From NCBI RefSeq assembly GCF_900141815.1, contig NZ_FQYR01000007.1:62001-126000 (forward strand): a stretch of 64,000 nucleotides of DNA, read 5' to 3'. The stretch is from Rubritalea squalenifaciens DSM 18772 (GTDB taxonomy: Bacteria; Verrucomicrobiota; Verrucomicrobiia; Verrucomicrobiales; Akkermansiaceae). A model generated the notes under the pieces. The model did not search any database and had not been told where the DNA came from. It saw nothing but the letters and a program-made list of their open reading frames with translations. Both the position numbers and the translations under genes were made by a program. Below are positions 8,578-16,755 of the stretch, piece after piece (position 1 is the stretch's first letter; each line of letters begins with the position of its first letter).

Positions 8578-9384
8578 ATGTTCTCATCCATGAGACTTTC
8601 CTTGCTGCGGCTCGTCTACGCTATTGCCCTATGCACACTGTGCTGCCTGTCGTCTTCCTGCCTTGATGGACAGGAGGAGATTACGGTTCTTGAGGATGGG
8701 TCCGGGTCAGCACAGATCTCCTATAACATTCCTACACGCGCGCTAAACGAAGATGATGCCACGAGTCTGGAGGTTTATCTGAATAAGATAGCCGATAAGC
8801 ACGACAGTCTTAAGCTTACTCATTTTTCCAAATCTGCTTCTGGTTTTGGCATGCAGCGCATTGAAGCCAGACTTGAATTCACCTCCATCATAGAAGTCGC
8901 AGAAATCTACGAAAACGAATTATGCGGTCCAGAAGCCCCGAAACTCAACCCGGAGATGCAAGCTCTGCTAGATAAAGCCTGCGCCCTTATGGGGAAGTTT
9001 GAAGTGTCTGTTCGTGGTCTGGATATCGACATCAAACGGGAAGTGAATCTCAAGCCATTGTTTGAGGGGAAGATCAAGAACCCGGAGATTCTCGGGGAAT
9101 CAGAATTCCGCTACATCCTACACCTGCCCAAAGCTGTCAGCGATAGCAACGCCACCCTCATTTCCGAAGACAAGAAAAGCCTCCAATGGTCTATCAAGCT
9201 CAAAAACTACGTCAATCAGCCCATCATCATGCAGAGTTCCATCCCTCTACCTTGGTGGATTCCAGCATCACTCGTAGCCATACTCTTTATCATCCTGCTT
9301 GGCTTCATCTGGCTGATAAGGCGAATCAGACAGAAAAAGGACACAACAGCAGCCGATCTGCCTTGTCCTGATTCCCCACAATGA
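8578..9384 (+). CDS. Lipoprotein with C-terminal membrane anchor, LppM-like
   Basis: The start at 8578 (or 8590) gives a lipoprotein signal: MRLSLLRLVYAIALCTLCCLSSSC with the lipobox LSSSC, followed by LDGQEEITVLEDGSGSAQISY. That opening, a short acidic strand followed by DGSG, resembles the LppM/DUF3153 type of envelope lipoprotein; this is a weak, by-eye resemblance. The body (about 200 residues) has no enzyme motif. It ends in a second hydrophobic helix (WWIPASLVAILFIILLGFIWLIRR) and a charged tail, so the protein would be held at both ends. The gene is divergent from ybdG and 13 bases upstream of the M32 carboxypeptidase, with which it may be co-transcribed. Confidence 0.75.
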   Translation: MFSSMRLSLLRLVYAIALCTLCCLSSSCLDGQEEITVLEDGSGSAQISYNIPTRALNEDDATSLEVYLNKIADKHDSLKLTHFSKSASGFGMQRIEARLEFTSIIEVAEIYENELCGPEAPKLNPEMQALLDKACALMGKFEVSVRGLDIDIKREVNLKPLFEGKIKNPEILGESEFRYILHLPKAVSDSNATLISEDKKSLQWSIKLKNYVNQPIIMQSSIPLPWWIPASLVAILFIILLGFIWLIRRIRQKKDTTAADLPCPDSPQ

Positions 9385-9397
9385 TAGGTCTACCTCT

Positions 9398-10882
9398 ATG
9401 TCAGATGCCTACAACTCTCTCGTTGCACTCAATCAAGAAATCACGCTAATCGGCACCACAGCATCCACTCTCGGTTGGGACCAGGAAACCTACATGCCGG
9501 AAGGCGCCATTGCACACCGTTCCAAGCAGCTAGCCTACCTGTCAGGTAAAGCCCACGAACTCAGAACATCTGACCAATACAGATCGCTACTGGAAAGCTG
9601 TGAAGATGAAACTCATCTCAACCCAACTATCGCCGCCAACATTCGTGAGTGGAGACACCACTTCGACAGAGCCACCAAGCTTCCTAAAGAGCTCGTCGAG
9701 CGCAACTCCGAGACAACCTCGCTAGCCAAGCCCGCTTGGGCGAAAGCACGTAAGGACAATAATTTTGCTGAATTTGCTCCACACCTCCACAAGCTACTCG
9801 ATCTTGCTCGCGAGAAAGCCGAACTCTGGGGATACGAGGACGAAAAGTACGACGCTCTTCTTTCTGGTTACGAGCGAGGTGCCAAAACCTCGGACATCGC
9901 CGCCATTTTTGATCAATTCCAGCCCGGCATCACGCAACTAGCCAAAGAAGCTGTCGAGAAGTGCCAGGCGAATCCTGCACGCACCATCGACGGCAATTTC
10001 CCAGTCGAGCAACAACAAATCCTCAATCGCGAAGTCGCTGAGTCCATCGGTTTCGATTTCAATAATGGCAGAATCGATACCACTACGCACCCATTCTGTA
10101 CTACACTAGGCCCACAGGATGTACGCCTCACCACCCGCTACTATCCAAATGACTTCACAGCCTCACTCTTCGGCGTGATGCATGAAACCGGCCATGGTCT
10201 CTATGAGCAAGGACTTCCCGCCAGCGAGTTCGGCCTCCCCTCGGGGAATTCCGTCTCCCTTGGCATCCATGAATCTCAATCACTGCTCTGGGAAGCCCAT
10301 GTAGGACGCTCTCGAAGCTTCTGGAACCGCTGGTTCCCACGAGCCCAAGAACTTTTTGACGACCTGAAGGACTGGAGCTTGGAAGAATTTCTCTACTCCA
10401 TCAATCAAGCCAAGTACTCCTTCATTCGTGTCGATGCCGATGAAGCCACTTATGATTTACACATCCTACTCCGCTTCAACCTAGAACGCCGACTTCTTAA
10501 TGGAGACATTACTGTAGAAGAAGTTCCAGACGCCTGGAATGCACTCTTCCAAGAAATGTTCGGCCTCACCCCACCATCTGACACAAAAGGATGCCTCCAA
10601 GACATTCACTGGTCCATGGGTGGACTAGGCTATTTCCCAACCTATACAATGGGTAACCTGAACGCGTCACAACTCTTCAACGCAGCTATCAAGGATTCTT
10701 CCATCAAAACAGCTTATGAAGCAGCAGACTTCAAGCCTCTCCTTGATTGGATGCGTCGAGAAATCCACTCCAAAGGCAGCACCCTGCTACCTCAGGAGCT
10801 CATGAAATCAGCGAGCGGCGAAACCACGAACCCTGAATACCATTTAGCTCACCTCAAAAAACGCTTCATCGACCGTGCATAA
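9398..10882 (+). CDS. M32-family metallocarboxypeptidase
   Basis: This zinc carboxypeptidase (thermostable carboxypeptidase 1 family) removes C-terminal residues from peptides and is expected in the cytoplasm, as no signal peptide is seen. The zinc motif HETGH is at residues 262-266, and the third ligand Glu is at about residue 292 in the HESQSLLWE motif. Family blocks before and after are DVRLTTRYYPNDFTASLFGVM, IRVDADEATYDLHILLRF and DIHWSMGGLGYFPTYTMGN. The length, 494 residues, matches the family (about 500). It follows the lipoprotein gene by 13 bases. Confidence 0.95.
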   Translation: MSDAYNSLVALNQEITLIGTTASTLGWDQETYMPEGAIAHRSKQLAYLSGKAHELRTSDQYRSLLESCEDETHLNPTIAANIREWRHHFDRATKLPKELVERNSETTSLAKPAWAKARKDNNFAEFAPHLHKLLDLAREKAELWGYEDEKYDALLSGYERGAKTSDIAAIFDQFQPGITQLAKEAVEKCQANPARTIDGNFPVEQQQILNREVAESIGFDFNNGRIDTTTHPFCTTLGPQDVRLTTRYYPNDFTASLFGVMHETGHGLYEQGLPASEFGLPSGNSVSLGIHESQSLLWEAHVGRSRSFWNRWFPRAQELFDDLKDWSLEEFLYSINQAKYSFIRVDADEATYDLHILLRFNLERRLLNGDITVEEVPDAWNALFQEMFGLTPPSDTKGCLQDIHWSMGGLGYFPTYTMGNLNASQLFNAAIKDSSIKTAYEAADFKPLLDWMRREIHSKGSTLLPQELMKSASGETTNPEYHLAHLKKRFIDRA

Positions 10883-10936
10883 TGTCTCAGTTCCCTGATA
10901 ACTAGACGTAAGAACTCACGTAACACCGACTGTATT

Positions 10937-11848
10937 ATGACCACTCGACGTAATTTCCTCACTACTACATCACTGGCCACGGCTGCTCTCGCCACACGCA
11001 CCTTTGCCCAAGACAAAGCAGAAAATGTTCAATTATCTCCAGAACGCATCAAACTATCCCTGAAAATTGGCATGATCGGCTTCGGCAAGAACCCGGATGA
11101 AAAATTCAAAGGGATTCAAGAACTCGGCTATGACGGCATGGAGCTCAACTCACCTGGCGGATTGGACAAGAAGGCCTGCCTTGCTGCCTCCCAGAAGTAT
11201 AACTTCCCAATCCACGGCGTAGTCGATTCCACCCACTGGCGCGTCCAGCTTTCCTCTGAATCGGAGGAAACCCGTGAAAAGGCCCTCAAAGACCTCATCA
11301 CCGCAATTGATGACTCTGCCCTAGTAGGCGGTAATGCGGTTCTCGTTGTACCAGCAGTCGTCAACAACAAGACTACCCACCAACAAGCCTGGGAACGTTC
11401 CATTGAGGTGCTGCACAAGGCCATCCCTCATGCGGCCATCAATGGTCAGCGCATCCTCATCGAGAATGTCTGGAACAACTTCCTCTACGACCCCAAAGGC
11501 GGCAACAATCAAACAGCTGAAAAACTCGTCAAGTACCTCGATGAAATCAACAGCCCATGGGTTGGCAGCTACTTCGATATCGGCAATATCCAGAAGTTCG
11601 GCAAGCCAGCCGACTGGATCCGAGCCCTCGGTAGCCGCATCGTCAAACTCGACGTCAAGGATTGGGGAGTCAAAGGCGGCTTCACCAAAATCGGCGAAGG
11701 CGATGTCGACTGGCTCGACGTACGCCGCGCCCTCACCGAAATCAACTACTCTGGCTGGGCTACTGCCGAAGTAAGAGGAGGAGACAAGGATTACTGCGCA
11801 GGCATCCTCGCCCGCATGCGCAAGAATCTCCTCGGCATTGAAGGCTAA
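10937..11848 (+). CDS. Tat-exported sugar isomerase/epimerase-like TIM-barrel protein
   Basis: The N-terminus MTTRRNFLTTTSLATAALATRTFAQ is a twin-arginine (Tat) signal, so the folded protein is exported. The mature part has the xylose isomerase-like AP endonuclease-2 TIM-barrel pattern: GYDGMELNSPGG, AVLVVPAVV, ILIENVWNNF, GSYFDIGNIQKFG, IVKLDVKDWG and GDVDWLDVRRALTEINYSGWATAEVRGGD. The metal-binding Glu, Asp and His/Asp positions of these barrels are plausibly E in LIENVW, D in SYFDIGN and E in TAEVRG. The substrate is unknown; in this phylum such exported barrels often act in sugar or cyclitol breakdown (inference). It is followed by a long palindromic terminator. Confidence 0.85.
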   Translation: MTTRRNFLTTTSLATAALATRTFAQDKAENVQLSPERIKLSLKIGMIGFGKNPDEKFKGIQELGYDGMELNSPGGLDKKACLAASQKYNFPIHGVVDSTHWRVQLSSESEETREKALKDLITAIDDSALVGGNAVLVVPAVVNNKTTHQQAWERSIEVLHKAIPHAAINGQRILIENVWNNFLYDPKGGNNQTAEKLVKYLDEINSPWVGSYFDIGNIQKFGKPADWIRALGSRIVKLDVKDWGVKGGFTKIGEGDVDWLDVRRALTEINYSGWATAEVRGGDKDYCAGILARMRKNLLGIEG

Positions 11849-11876
11849 ACCCCAGCCTCCTCAGCAGGCTCAACTC

Positions 11877-11935
11877 AAATTCTAAACATAAAAAAGCACC
11901 AAGCTAAGCTTGGTGCTTTTTTATGTTTAGAATTT
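11877..11935. terminator. Perfect 59-bp palindrome acting as bidirectional terminator
   Basis: Two 29-base arms, perfectly complementary, flank one central A (11906). The core arm is AAAAAAGCACCAAGCT and the other arm gives TGGTGCTTTTTT, so both strands carry a GC-containing stem followed by a run of six T. It lies between the plus-strand TIM-barrel gene (stop 11848) and the minus-strand gene C2 (stop 11947). The same GCACCAAGC core appears in the terminator of paralogue C1 near 14789. Confidence 0.85.
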
Positions 11936-11946
11936 AGCAGCAAAGA

Positions 11947-13290
11947 CTACTTATTCTCTGAATCAGTAGCATTTCCGAAAAACTCTACGGTGCGCTTCAA
12001 AGTAAAAGTCGAGTAGACCAAGCGAAGCTTCTTAGTCGTAATTCCTACAGGATTACCAGACCCATCTAGCACCTCCTCTGTAAACGGAGTTTCAGTGATA
12101 ATTTCCACCGTGTAATCACCGTCGACAAGCTCACTATGATCCCAGCTTTCAGCGGCAATAATCTGAGTTTCACGCTGCGGCGTTACCGTATTGAAGTTTG
12201 TCGGGTCATAGTCATTTGCTACCACCTCCTGAAGAATGATTTGTTCTCCAGTGTAGTTCTCTACAGCTTGACCCTGATAGATTCTCACATAGGTCTTACT
12301 TGTCGGATATAAATCCACCAGATCGACAATGAGAGTTGGGAATTTGTTTAGCGTACGTCCACTCAGTGTGAATGGTTCATCCGCCAGTTTGGCAAGAAGC
12401 GAAGCATCAGCAATCGGCCATACCTGGACTTTTTCTTCATCGATAATCTGCCAATCCGCCTGTTTTAGGTTACCGTGCTCATCCACCACAAATTCGAATT
12501 CGTTAGGAAGCCCCAGCACCCGGATATACTCTTCCCCCTTCTGCTTGAACTCTAAATCACTGTAAAGCGATGTCAGAGTACTACACTGCAGGGTATAATA
12601 TTGGATTCCATCTTTAATCTCAGACTTAGGCGAGAATGATACGCGCTCTTCAGTATCCACATCTTCGAAATACCAAGTGTCCCCCTCTCTCACTATGTAT
12701 ATCTGCTCTACCACTCTCTTGAGATCTCCATACTCAGAGATTCGATCACGCCCTTCCTCGTACTCTGAGGTTAGAACCTCCAAGAGCACCTTACGACTGG
12801 ACTCTGGCGCTGTGGTGTCACCGATCAAGTTCGTGATATAGATCTTTCCCTGATATTTCTCATCGGCTCGGGTACGAGTAACTCCCTCGTACTGGTCCTC
12901 GGAACTTGTTACGATCTCCACCTGCGGTCGGTAGGGGTGTACCAGTTTTTCCTTCAGGTTGTACAAGTTGGTATCCGGTGTCATCCCGGAGCCAAAGAGG
13001 ATAAAGCGTGATCCGTATTTATCGATTGGCATAGAAGAAATGACATCTCCTGATTCGACACCCACTCCGTCTGGACCAGCCACATCGATCTGAACCACGG
13101 TAGCCTGCTCATACAAGTTAGTCTCCGGATTGGTCCACATCCATGCGCCTAGGTCTGAGTCATAAGTGGCCTGTGCTGGCGTGATTTGCAGAATAAAGTC
13201 TGTAGCGGCACTCACCGTACTGACTTGAGAAAATAGCGAGATAACCGCTAGCTGGCATGCTGCCAGTAATTTGATCCCTTTTTTATACAT
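11947..13290 (-). CDS. Secreted protein C2 of the duplicated A-B-C operon, unknown function
   Basis: I do not recognise this family. The 447-residue protein has a signal peptide (MYKKGIKLLAACQLAVISLFSQVSTVSA before ATDFILQIT). The mature part has few cysteines, is rich in Asp, Glu, Tyr and Val, and reads like a beta-rich surface or periplasmic protein. It is roughly 90% identical by eye to C1 (14845-16188), with the same length. Divergence concentrates around residues 205-240, where C2 reads SEIKDGIQYYTLQCSTL and C1 TEYKDGVSYYTLTCNTL. A TAGGAATCAATACT ribosome-site region precedes the ATG and is conserved in C1. In this copy the gene upstream is a broken B, with the same 15-base spacing as B-C1. 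Confidence 0.8.
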   Translation of the reverse strand: MYKKGIKLLAACQLAVISLFSQVSTVSAATDFILQITPAQATYDSDLGAWMWTNPETNLYEQATVVQIDVAGPDGVGVESGDVISSMPIDKYGSRFILFGSGMTPDTNLYNLKEKLVHPYRPQVEIVTSSEDQYEGVTRTRADEKYQGKIYITNLIGDTTAPESSRKVLLEVLTSEYEEGRDRISEYGDLKRVVEQIYIVREGDTWYFEDVDTEERVSFSPKSEIKDGIQYYTLQCSTLTSLYSDLEFKQKGEEYIRVLGLPNEFEFVVDEHGNLKQADWQIIDEEKVQVWPIADASLLAKLADEPFTLSGRTLNKFPTLIVDLVDLYPTSKTYVRIYQGQAVENYTGEQIILQEVVANDYDPTNFNTVTPQRETQIIAAESWDHSELVDGDYTVEIITETPFTEEVLDGSGNPVGITTKKLRLVYSTFTLKRTVEFFGNATDSENK

Positions 13291-13305
13291 AGTATTGATT
13301 CCTAT

Positions 13306-13574
13306 CTATTGCTTAGCTCTTTCGTCACCCAAAGCTTCATGGATACTATAGTCTTGAGCGTATCTGTCTTGAGAATGGGTTTCTCAGCCACGTATGTGCG
13401 CCTGGAGCTACCGACCAAGACTGCCTATATCTAGTCTCTGCCTACTGCCAAACCATCTCTGGATTTCACCTCTCAAATGACAGGAGTAGTTCGTTATGCC
13501 GTAAAGACTGGCTCCCGAAGTAACACCAGAGATGCCCTTCATAAGCGTCAGAGCAAGAAATTCATAGAGGACAT
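13306..13574 (-). pseudogene. Decayed copy of gene B in the second A-B-C operon
   Basis: The stretch between A2 and C2 aligns with the intact B gene and its flanks (16204-16680). The 3' end is kept (CTATTG.TTAGCT.TTTCGTC around the stop codon, one base deleted). A middle block around 13375-13430 matches (GAGAATGG.TTTCTC, then C.TGGAGCT), and so does the 5' end (CAGAG.AA..., ATG at 13574). About 200 of 477 bases are missing, and the frame from the old ATG reads MSSMNFLL then stops (TGA). The A2-side hairpin and the spacing to C2 match the intact operon. A functional short peptide is unlikely. Confidence 0.8.
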
Positions 13575-13598
13575 AAAGTTTAGATTAAGCCTGTAGAA

Positions 13599-13625
13599 TC
13601 AGACCCAGATCATTACTGGGCCTGA
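13599..13625 (-). promoter_or_regulatory. Conserved A-B intergenic hairpin (second copy)
   Basis: A 10-bp stem (TCAGACCCAG / CTGGGCCTGA, plus-strand sense) with a 7-base loop lies between A2 and the broken B gene. The single difference from the first-copy hairpin at 16708 is an A-C mismatch if the plus strand is read as RNA, but a G-U wobble on the transcribed minus strand. That is consistent with selection for an RNA structure in the A-B-C transcript. No T-run follows, so it is more likely an mRNA processing or stability element than a full terminator. Confidence 0.55.
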
Positions 13626-13646
13626 ATTCCAACAATGACGATTAGA

Positions 13647-14498
13647 CTACTTTTTCTCATCATCAACATTAGGATCAGAATCATCCCACTTGTTCTTACT
13701 CTGCTGGGCAGGGTTAGAGGAATCTACACCATCAATATTGTTACCGTGACCGTTGTTGTTCTTGGTCGAATCTTCACCAGTATTGGAAGAATCAGTTGAG
13801 GTGGGGTCCGTTTCTTTTTTCTCCTGTCCAGGAGGCTTGGCGGAAGTCTCGCCAGGGGTGGAATCATCCGTCCAGACACCTGTATTTACGGAAGGCTCTG
13901 TTCCTTCTATGCCTTCGCGCTTGAGAATCCAGTTAATGCTAGTGTGATAGCCTTCACGAACCAAACCATTGACTTGAAGGTCACCTGTAGGCACAGGTGG
14001 CTCCTTCATGGAAACTCCGTGTACGATGATGTAGCTCTCGACATCACTTTCCATGTTTGTCGTCTCGCTACAGCTCACAGATACATCCTCGTTTTTGAAG
14101 ATAATTGGAGAATCAAAAAGTACACTCTCAGAAGCATCGTCTTCGATATTGTAAGCAGTCAGACTGGCACTCGAAACAACCCACTTGCTGCCACTCTTCG
14201 TTCCTAAGATAGAAGCCTGGGCTGTGGACTGGCCTGTATACTGATCGTTACCAGTAGAGGTTACCAGCTGTCCAGAGGACGGGTGAATTTTACCATCGTA
14301 CGGCTTACCTGCGACTAGAAGCCAAGAATAGCCTGTTACCTTATATTCATAAAAGTTGCCAAGAGCTATACTCTCTTGGATGCTGGCTCCTTGATAACTT
14401 TCTGCGGTCTCCATGCCTGGAGCGGCCAGCGTTAGATCAGCATGTGAAGCTGCTGTCAGCAAACCTGCAGCTCCCAGGGTAGTAATCACTGTTTTCAT
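13647..14498 (-). CDS. Secreted protein A2 of the duplicated A-B-C operon, unknown function
   Basis: I do not recognise this 283-residue family. A signal peptide is visible (MKTVITTLGAAGLLTAASHA before DLTLAAPGMETAESYQG). The body (to about residue 210) is beta-like, with a conserved SYIIVHGVSMKEPPVP and LVREGYHTSINWILKREGIEG block. The C-terminal 75 residues are a low-complexity, Asp/Asn/Ser/Gly-rich tail (NNNGHGNNIDGVDSSNPAQ, then DDSDPNVDDEKK) that could bind cations; this is inference. It is about three quarters identical by eye to A1 (16756-17646), which has a 13-residue longer tail. The pair and their operon arrangement mark a tandem duplication. No Shine-Dalgarno sequence precedes the ATG. 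Confidence 0.8.
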   Translation of the reverse strand: MKTVITTLGAAGLLTAASHADLTLAAPGMETAESYQGASIQESIALGNFYEYKVTGYSWLLVAGKPYDGKIHPSSGQLVTSTGNDQYTGQSTAQASILGTKSGSKWVVSSASLTAYNIEDDASESVLFDSPIIFKNEDVSVSCSETTNMESDVESYIIVHGVSMKEPPVPTGDLQVNGLVREGYHTSINWILKREGIEGTEPSVNTGVWTDDSTPGETSAKPPGQEKKETDPTSTDSSNTGEDSTKNNNGHGNNIDGVDSSNPAQQSKNKWDDSDPNVDDEKK

Positions 14499-14844
14499 TT
14501 TTTCGGGGGGATTTGGTTAAGACGCCCAAGCTGACTGATTGATAAAAAATCGACAAACACGAGCAATCAGTGACCTTCTTAAAGGATAACCCCCTAAATT
14601 TCAACCATTAAATACCAATCCCCCACAATCTCGATGATTGGCGTGAGCCCAGATCAGACATTACACATCAAATTATGTTAGAGCTCAGACATACCCATTG
14701 CTCATAATACTGCAGCCATCAGGCAACCAAATAGTATAGCAAAGAACCTCAAGGACATAACCCTCACGGCCTAAACTTAGAAATAAAAAAAGCACCAAGC
14801 AATCGCTTGGTGCTTTCATTAAATATGTCGGTACTAATAAGCGA
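14499..14844. other. Intergenic region between A2 and C1
   Basis: This 346-base stretch holds the C1 terminator (14789-14816 plus A/T flank) and the 5' region of the second operon copy. I see no gene. A short minus-strand open frame at 14685-14876 overlaps the end of C1 and has no protein-like features. The promoter of A2 should lie here, but no convincing -35/-10 pair was found. Confidence 0.5.
14784..14816 (-). terminator. Rho-independent terminator of C1
   Basis: A 12-bp stem (AAAGCACCAAGC / GCTTGGTGCTTT) with a 4-base loop is followed, on the minus strand, by a further T-rich stretch. It lies about 30 bases downstream of the C1 stop and shares its core with the terminator of C2, so it was copied with the operon. 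Confidence 0.85.
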
Positions 14845-16188
14845 CTACTTATTCTCTGAGTCTGTCGCGTTACCAAAGAACTGGACAGTACGCTTCAAGC
14901 TAAAGGTCGAATAAACCAGTCTAAGCTTCTTTGTATTAATCCCCACAGGATTACCGTCTGCGTCCACCACTTGCTCTGTGAATGGCGTTTCAGTGATGAT
15001 TTCGACTGTATACTCACCATCCTCAAGCTCGCTGTGGTTCCAGCTTTCAGAGGAAATGATCTGGGTTTCACGCTGAGGCGTTACCGTGTTGAAGTTGGTC
15101 GGGTCATAGTCATTGGCCACCACTTCCTGAAGAATGATTTGCTCTCCTGTGTAGTTCTCGACGGCAGGTCCCTTGTAGATACGAACATATGTCTTACTCG
15201 TTGGATAGAGATCTACTAGATCGACAATCAGTGATGGGAACTTATTCAGTGTACGTCCACTCAAGGTGAATGGCTCATCCGCCAATTTTGCGAGTAGTGA
15301 CGCATCAGCAATCGGCCATACCTGGATTTTCTCCTCATCGATAATCTGCCAGTCGGCTTGCTCTACGTTGCCGTGTTCATCTACCACATACTCGAATTCG
15401 TTAGGAAGCCCTAGAACACGGATGTATTCTTCCCCTTTCTGTTTGTACTCAAACTCGCTAAGAAGAGAAGACAATGTGTTACAGGTAAGTGTGTAGTAGC
15501 TTACTCCGTCCTTGTACTCAGTCTTAGGTGAGAAAGACACACGCTCTTCACTATCCACATCTTCAAAGTACCAAGTATCACCTTCGCGTACAATGTAGAT
15601 CTGCTCAACCACCCTCTTGAGGTCGCCATACTCAGAAACTCGATCACGGCCAGCCTCATACTCTGAGGTTAGCACTTCCAAGAGCACCTTACGGCTTGAT
15701 TCCGGCGCTGTTGTGTCACCGATCAAGTTCGTGATATAGATCTTTCCCTGATATTTCTCATCGGCACGAGTACGGGTCACTCCCTCATACTGATCCTCGG
15801 AACTTGTTACGATCTCCACCTGTGGGCGGTAGGGGTGCACCAGCTTTTCCTTCAGATTGTACAAGTTGGTGTCCGGTGCAATGCCAGAACCAAAGAGGAT
15901 AAAGCGCGAGCCATATTTATCGATCGGCAGAGATGAAATAACATCACCAGTCTCAACACCAACACCCTCTGGTCCAGCCACATCAATCTGAACCACAGTA
16001 GCCTGCTCATACAAGTTGGTCTCCGGATTAGTCCACATCCATGCGCCCAGGTCTGAGTCATAGGTGGCCTGCGCCGGCGTGATCTGCAGAATAAAGTCTG
16101 TCGCGGCGTTCACCGTACTGACTTGAGAAAATAGTGAGATGGCGGCTAACTGACATGCAGCCAGAAATTTGATCCCTTTTTTGTACAT
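14845..16188 (-). CDS. Secreted protein C1 of the duplicated A-B-C operon, unknown function
   Basis: This is the paralogue of C2 (447 residues, about 90% identical by eye) with the same signal peptide design (MYKKGIKFLAACQLAAISLFSQVSTVNA). The mature protein starts ATDFILQITPAQATYDSDLGAWMWTNPETNLYEQATVVQ. It has no enzyme motif that I can identify and no membrane helix after the signal, so it is exported or periplasmic. GAGAGGAATCAATACC before the ATG is a plausible ribosome site. It starts 15 bases after the stop of B, so B and C1 are almost certainly co-translated from one mRNA with A1 upstream. A terminator follows the stop. Confidence 0.82.
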   Translation of the reverse strand: MYKKGIKFLAACQLAAISLFSQVSTVNAATDFILQITPAQATYDSDLGAWMWTNPETNLYEQATVVQIDVAGPEGVGVETGDVISSLPIDKYGSRFILFGSGIAPDTNLYNLKEKLVHPYRPQVEIVTSSEDQYEGVTRTRADEKYQGKIYITNLIGDTTAPESSRKVLLEVLTSEYEAGRDRVSEYGDLKRVVEQIYIVREGDTWYFEDVDSEERVSFSPKTEYKDGVSYYTLTCNTLSSLLSEFEYKQKGEEYIRVLGLPNEFEYVVDEHGNVEQADWQIIDEEKIQVWPIADASLLAKLADEPFTLSGRTLNKFPSLIVDLVDLYPTSKTYVRIYKGPAVENYTGEQIILQEVVANDYDPTNFNTVTPQRETQIISSESWNHSELEDGEYTVEIITETPFTEQVVDADGNPVGINTKKLRLVYSTFSLKRTVQFFGNATDSENK

Positions 16189-16203
16189 GGTATTGATTCC
16201 TCT

Positions 16204-16680
16204 CTATTGGTTAGCTTCTTTCGTCTCCTCGGATTCCTTCTCCTTGTAGGGGGTGACGGTGATCGGGTTCTTCTTGTATACCGCGATGATCATTTTGCCC
16301 TGACGCTGGAGATTTTCGATCTTGGTCTTATCTATTGGCTTCAGTCCTCGTGCCTGCTCAAGGCTCACCTCCATAAGGTGAAGCCAGCTGTAGTTACTCT
16401 TGTAAAAAGAAGACCATTTCACGAACTCACCTTCCGGCTTCTTCGCGACTTTGGATTTGAGTGCGTCAGGCGTATAGAGAATGGCTTTCTCTGGAACGAC
16501 CGTATGCTTGGAGCTGCTGACTAAAATGGCTGACACCTTGTAGATGTTAACTTTTTCAGCAATCTTAGGCTTTTTACGTTGAGTCGGCTGAGCCGGCTCG
16601 GCATTGGTTAAACTTGATACTCCAATGACTAGCAGAGATACAAGCTGAAGAGACAGAGTAAAACTTTTATGCAGAGACAT
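16204..16680 (-). CDS. Secreted protein B of the A-B-C operon, unknown function
   Basis: This 158-residue protein has a signal peptide (MSLHKSFTLSLQLVSLLVIGVSSLTNA before EPAQPTQRKKPK). The mature part is basic near the start (QRKKPKIAEKVNIYKVSAILVSSSKHTVVPEKAIL) and charged at the end (KEKESEETKEANQ). No family is recognised and no catalytic motif is visible. It lies 75 bases downstream of A1, separated by the conserved hairpin, and 15 bases upstream of C1. Its counterpart in the second operon copy is a pseudogene (13306-13574). That operon therefore runs without B, or the single B serves both copies. Confidence 0.75.
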   Translation of the reverse strand: MSLHKSFTLSLQLVSLLVIGVSSLTNAEPAQPTQRKKPKIAEKVNIYKVSAILVSSSKHTVVPEKAILYTPDALKSKVAKKPEGEFVKWSSFYKSNYSWLHLMEVSLEQARGLKPIDKTKIENLQRQGKMIIAVYKKNPITVTPYKEKESEETKEANQ

Positions 16681-16707
16681 AAAACTTAAATGAAACTAGT
16701 AGACGAA

Positions 16708-16734
16708 TCAGACCCAGCATATTACTGGGTCTGA
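16708..16734 (-). promoter_or_regulatory. Conserved A-B intergenic hairpin (first copy)
   Basis: A perfect 10-bp stem (TCAGACCCAG / CTGGGTCTGA) with a 7-base loop sits between the A1 stop (16756) and the B start (16680). No T-run follows on the minus strand. Its conservation in the second operon copy, where the neighbouring B gene has decayed, suggests a role for the A transcript itself, such as a 3' stabiliser or partial attenuator giving more A than B-C. Confidence 0.6.
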
Positions 16735-16755
16735 CTTGAAACTTAGGAAGTAACT

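Noticed and set aside
11881-14816. Recurrent GCACCAAGC hairpins considered as a repeat or CRISPR-like array
   Set aside because: There are only two copies, each directly after a C paralogue and with T-runs, so they are terminators copied with the operon.
14685-14876. Short minus-strand open frame overlapping the end of C1
   Set aside because: It crosses the C1 terminator, lacks a ribosome site and has no counterpart beside C2.
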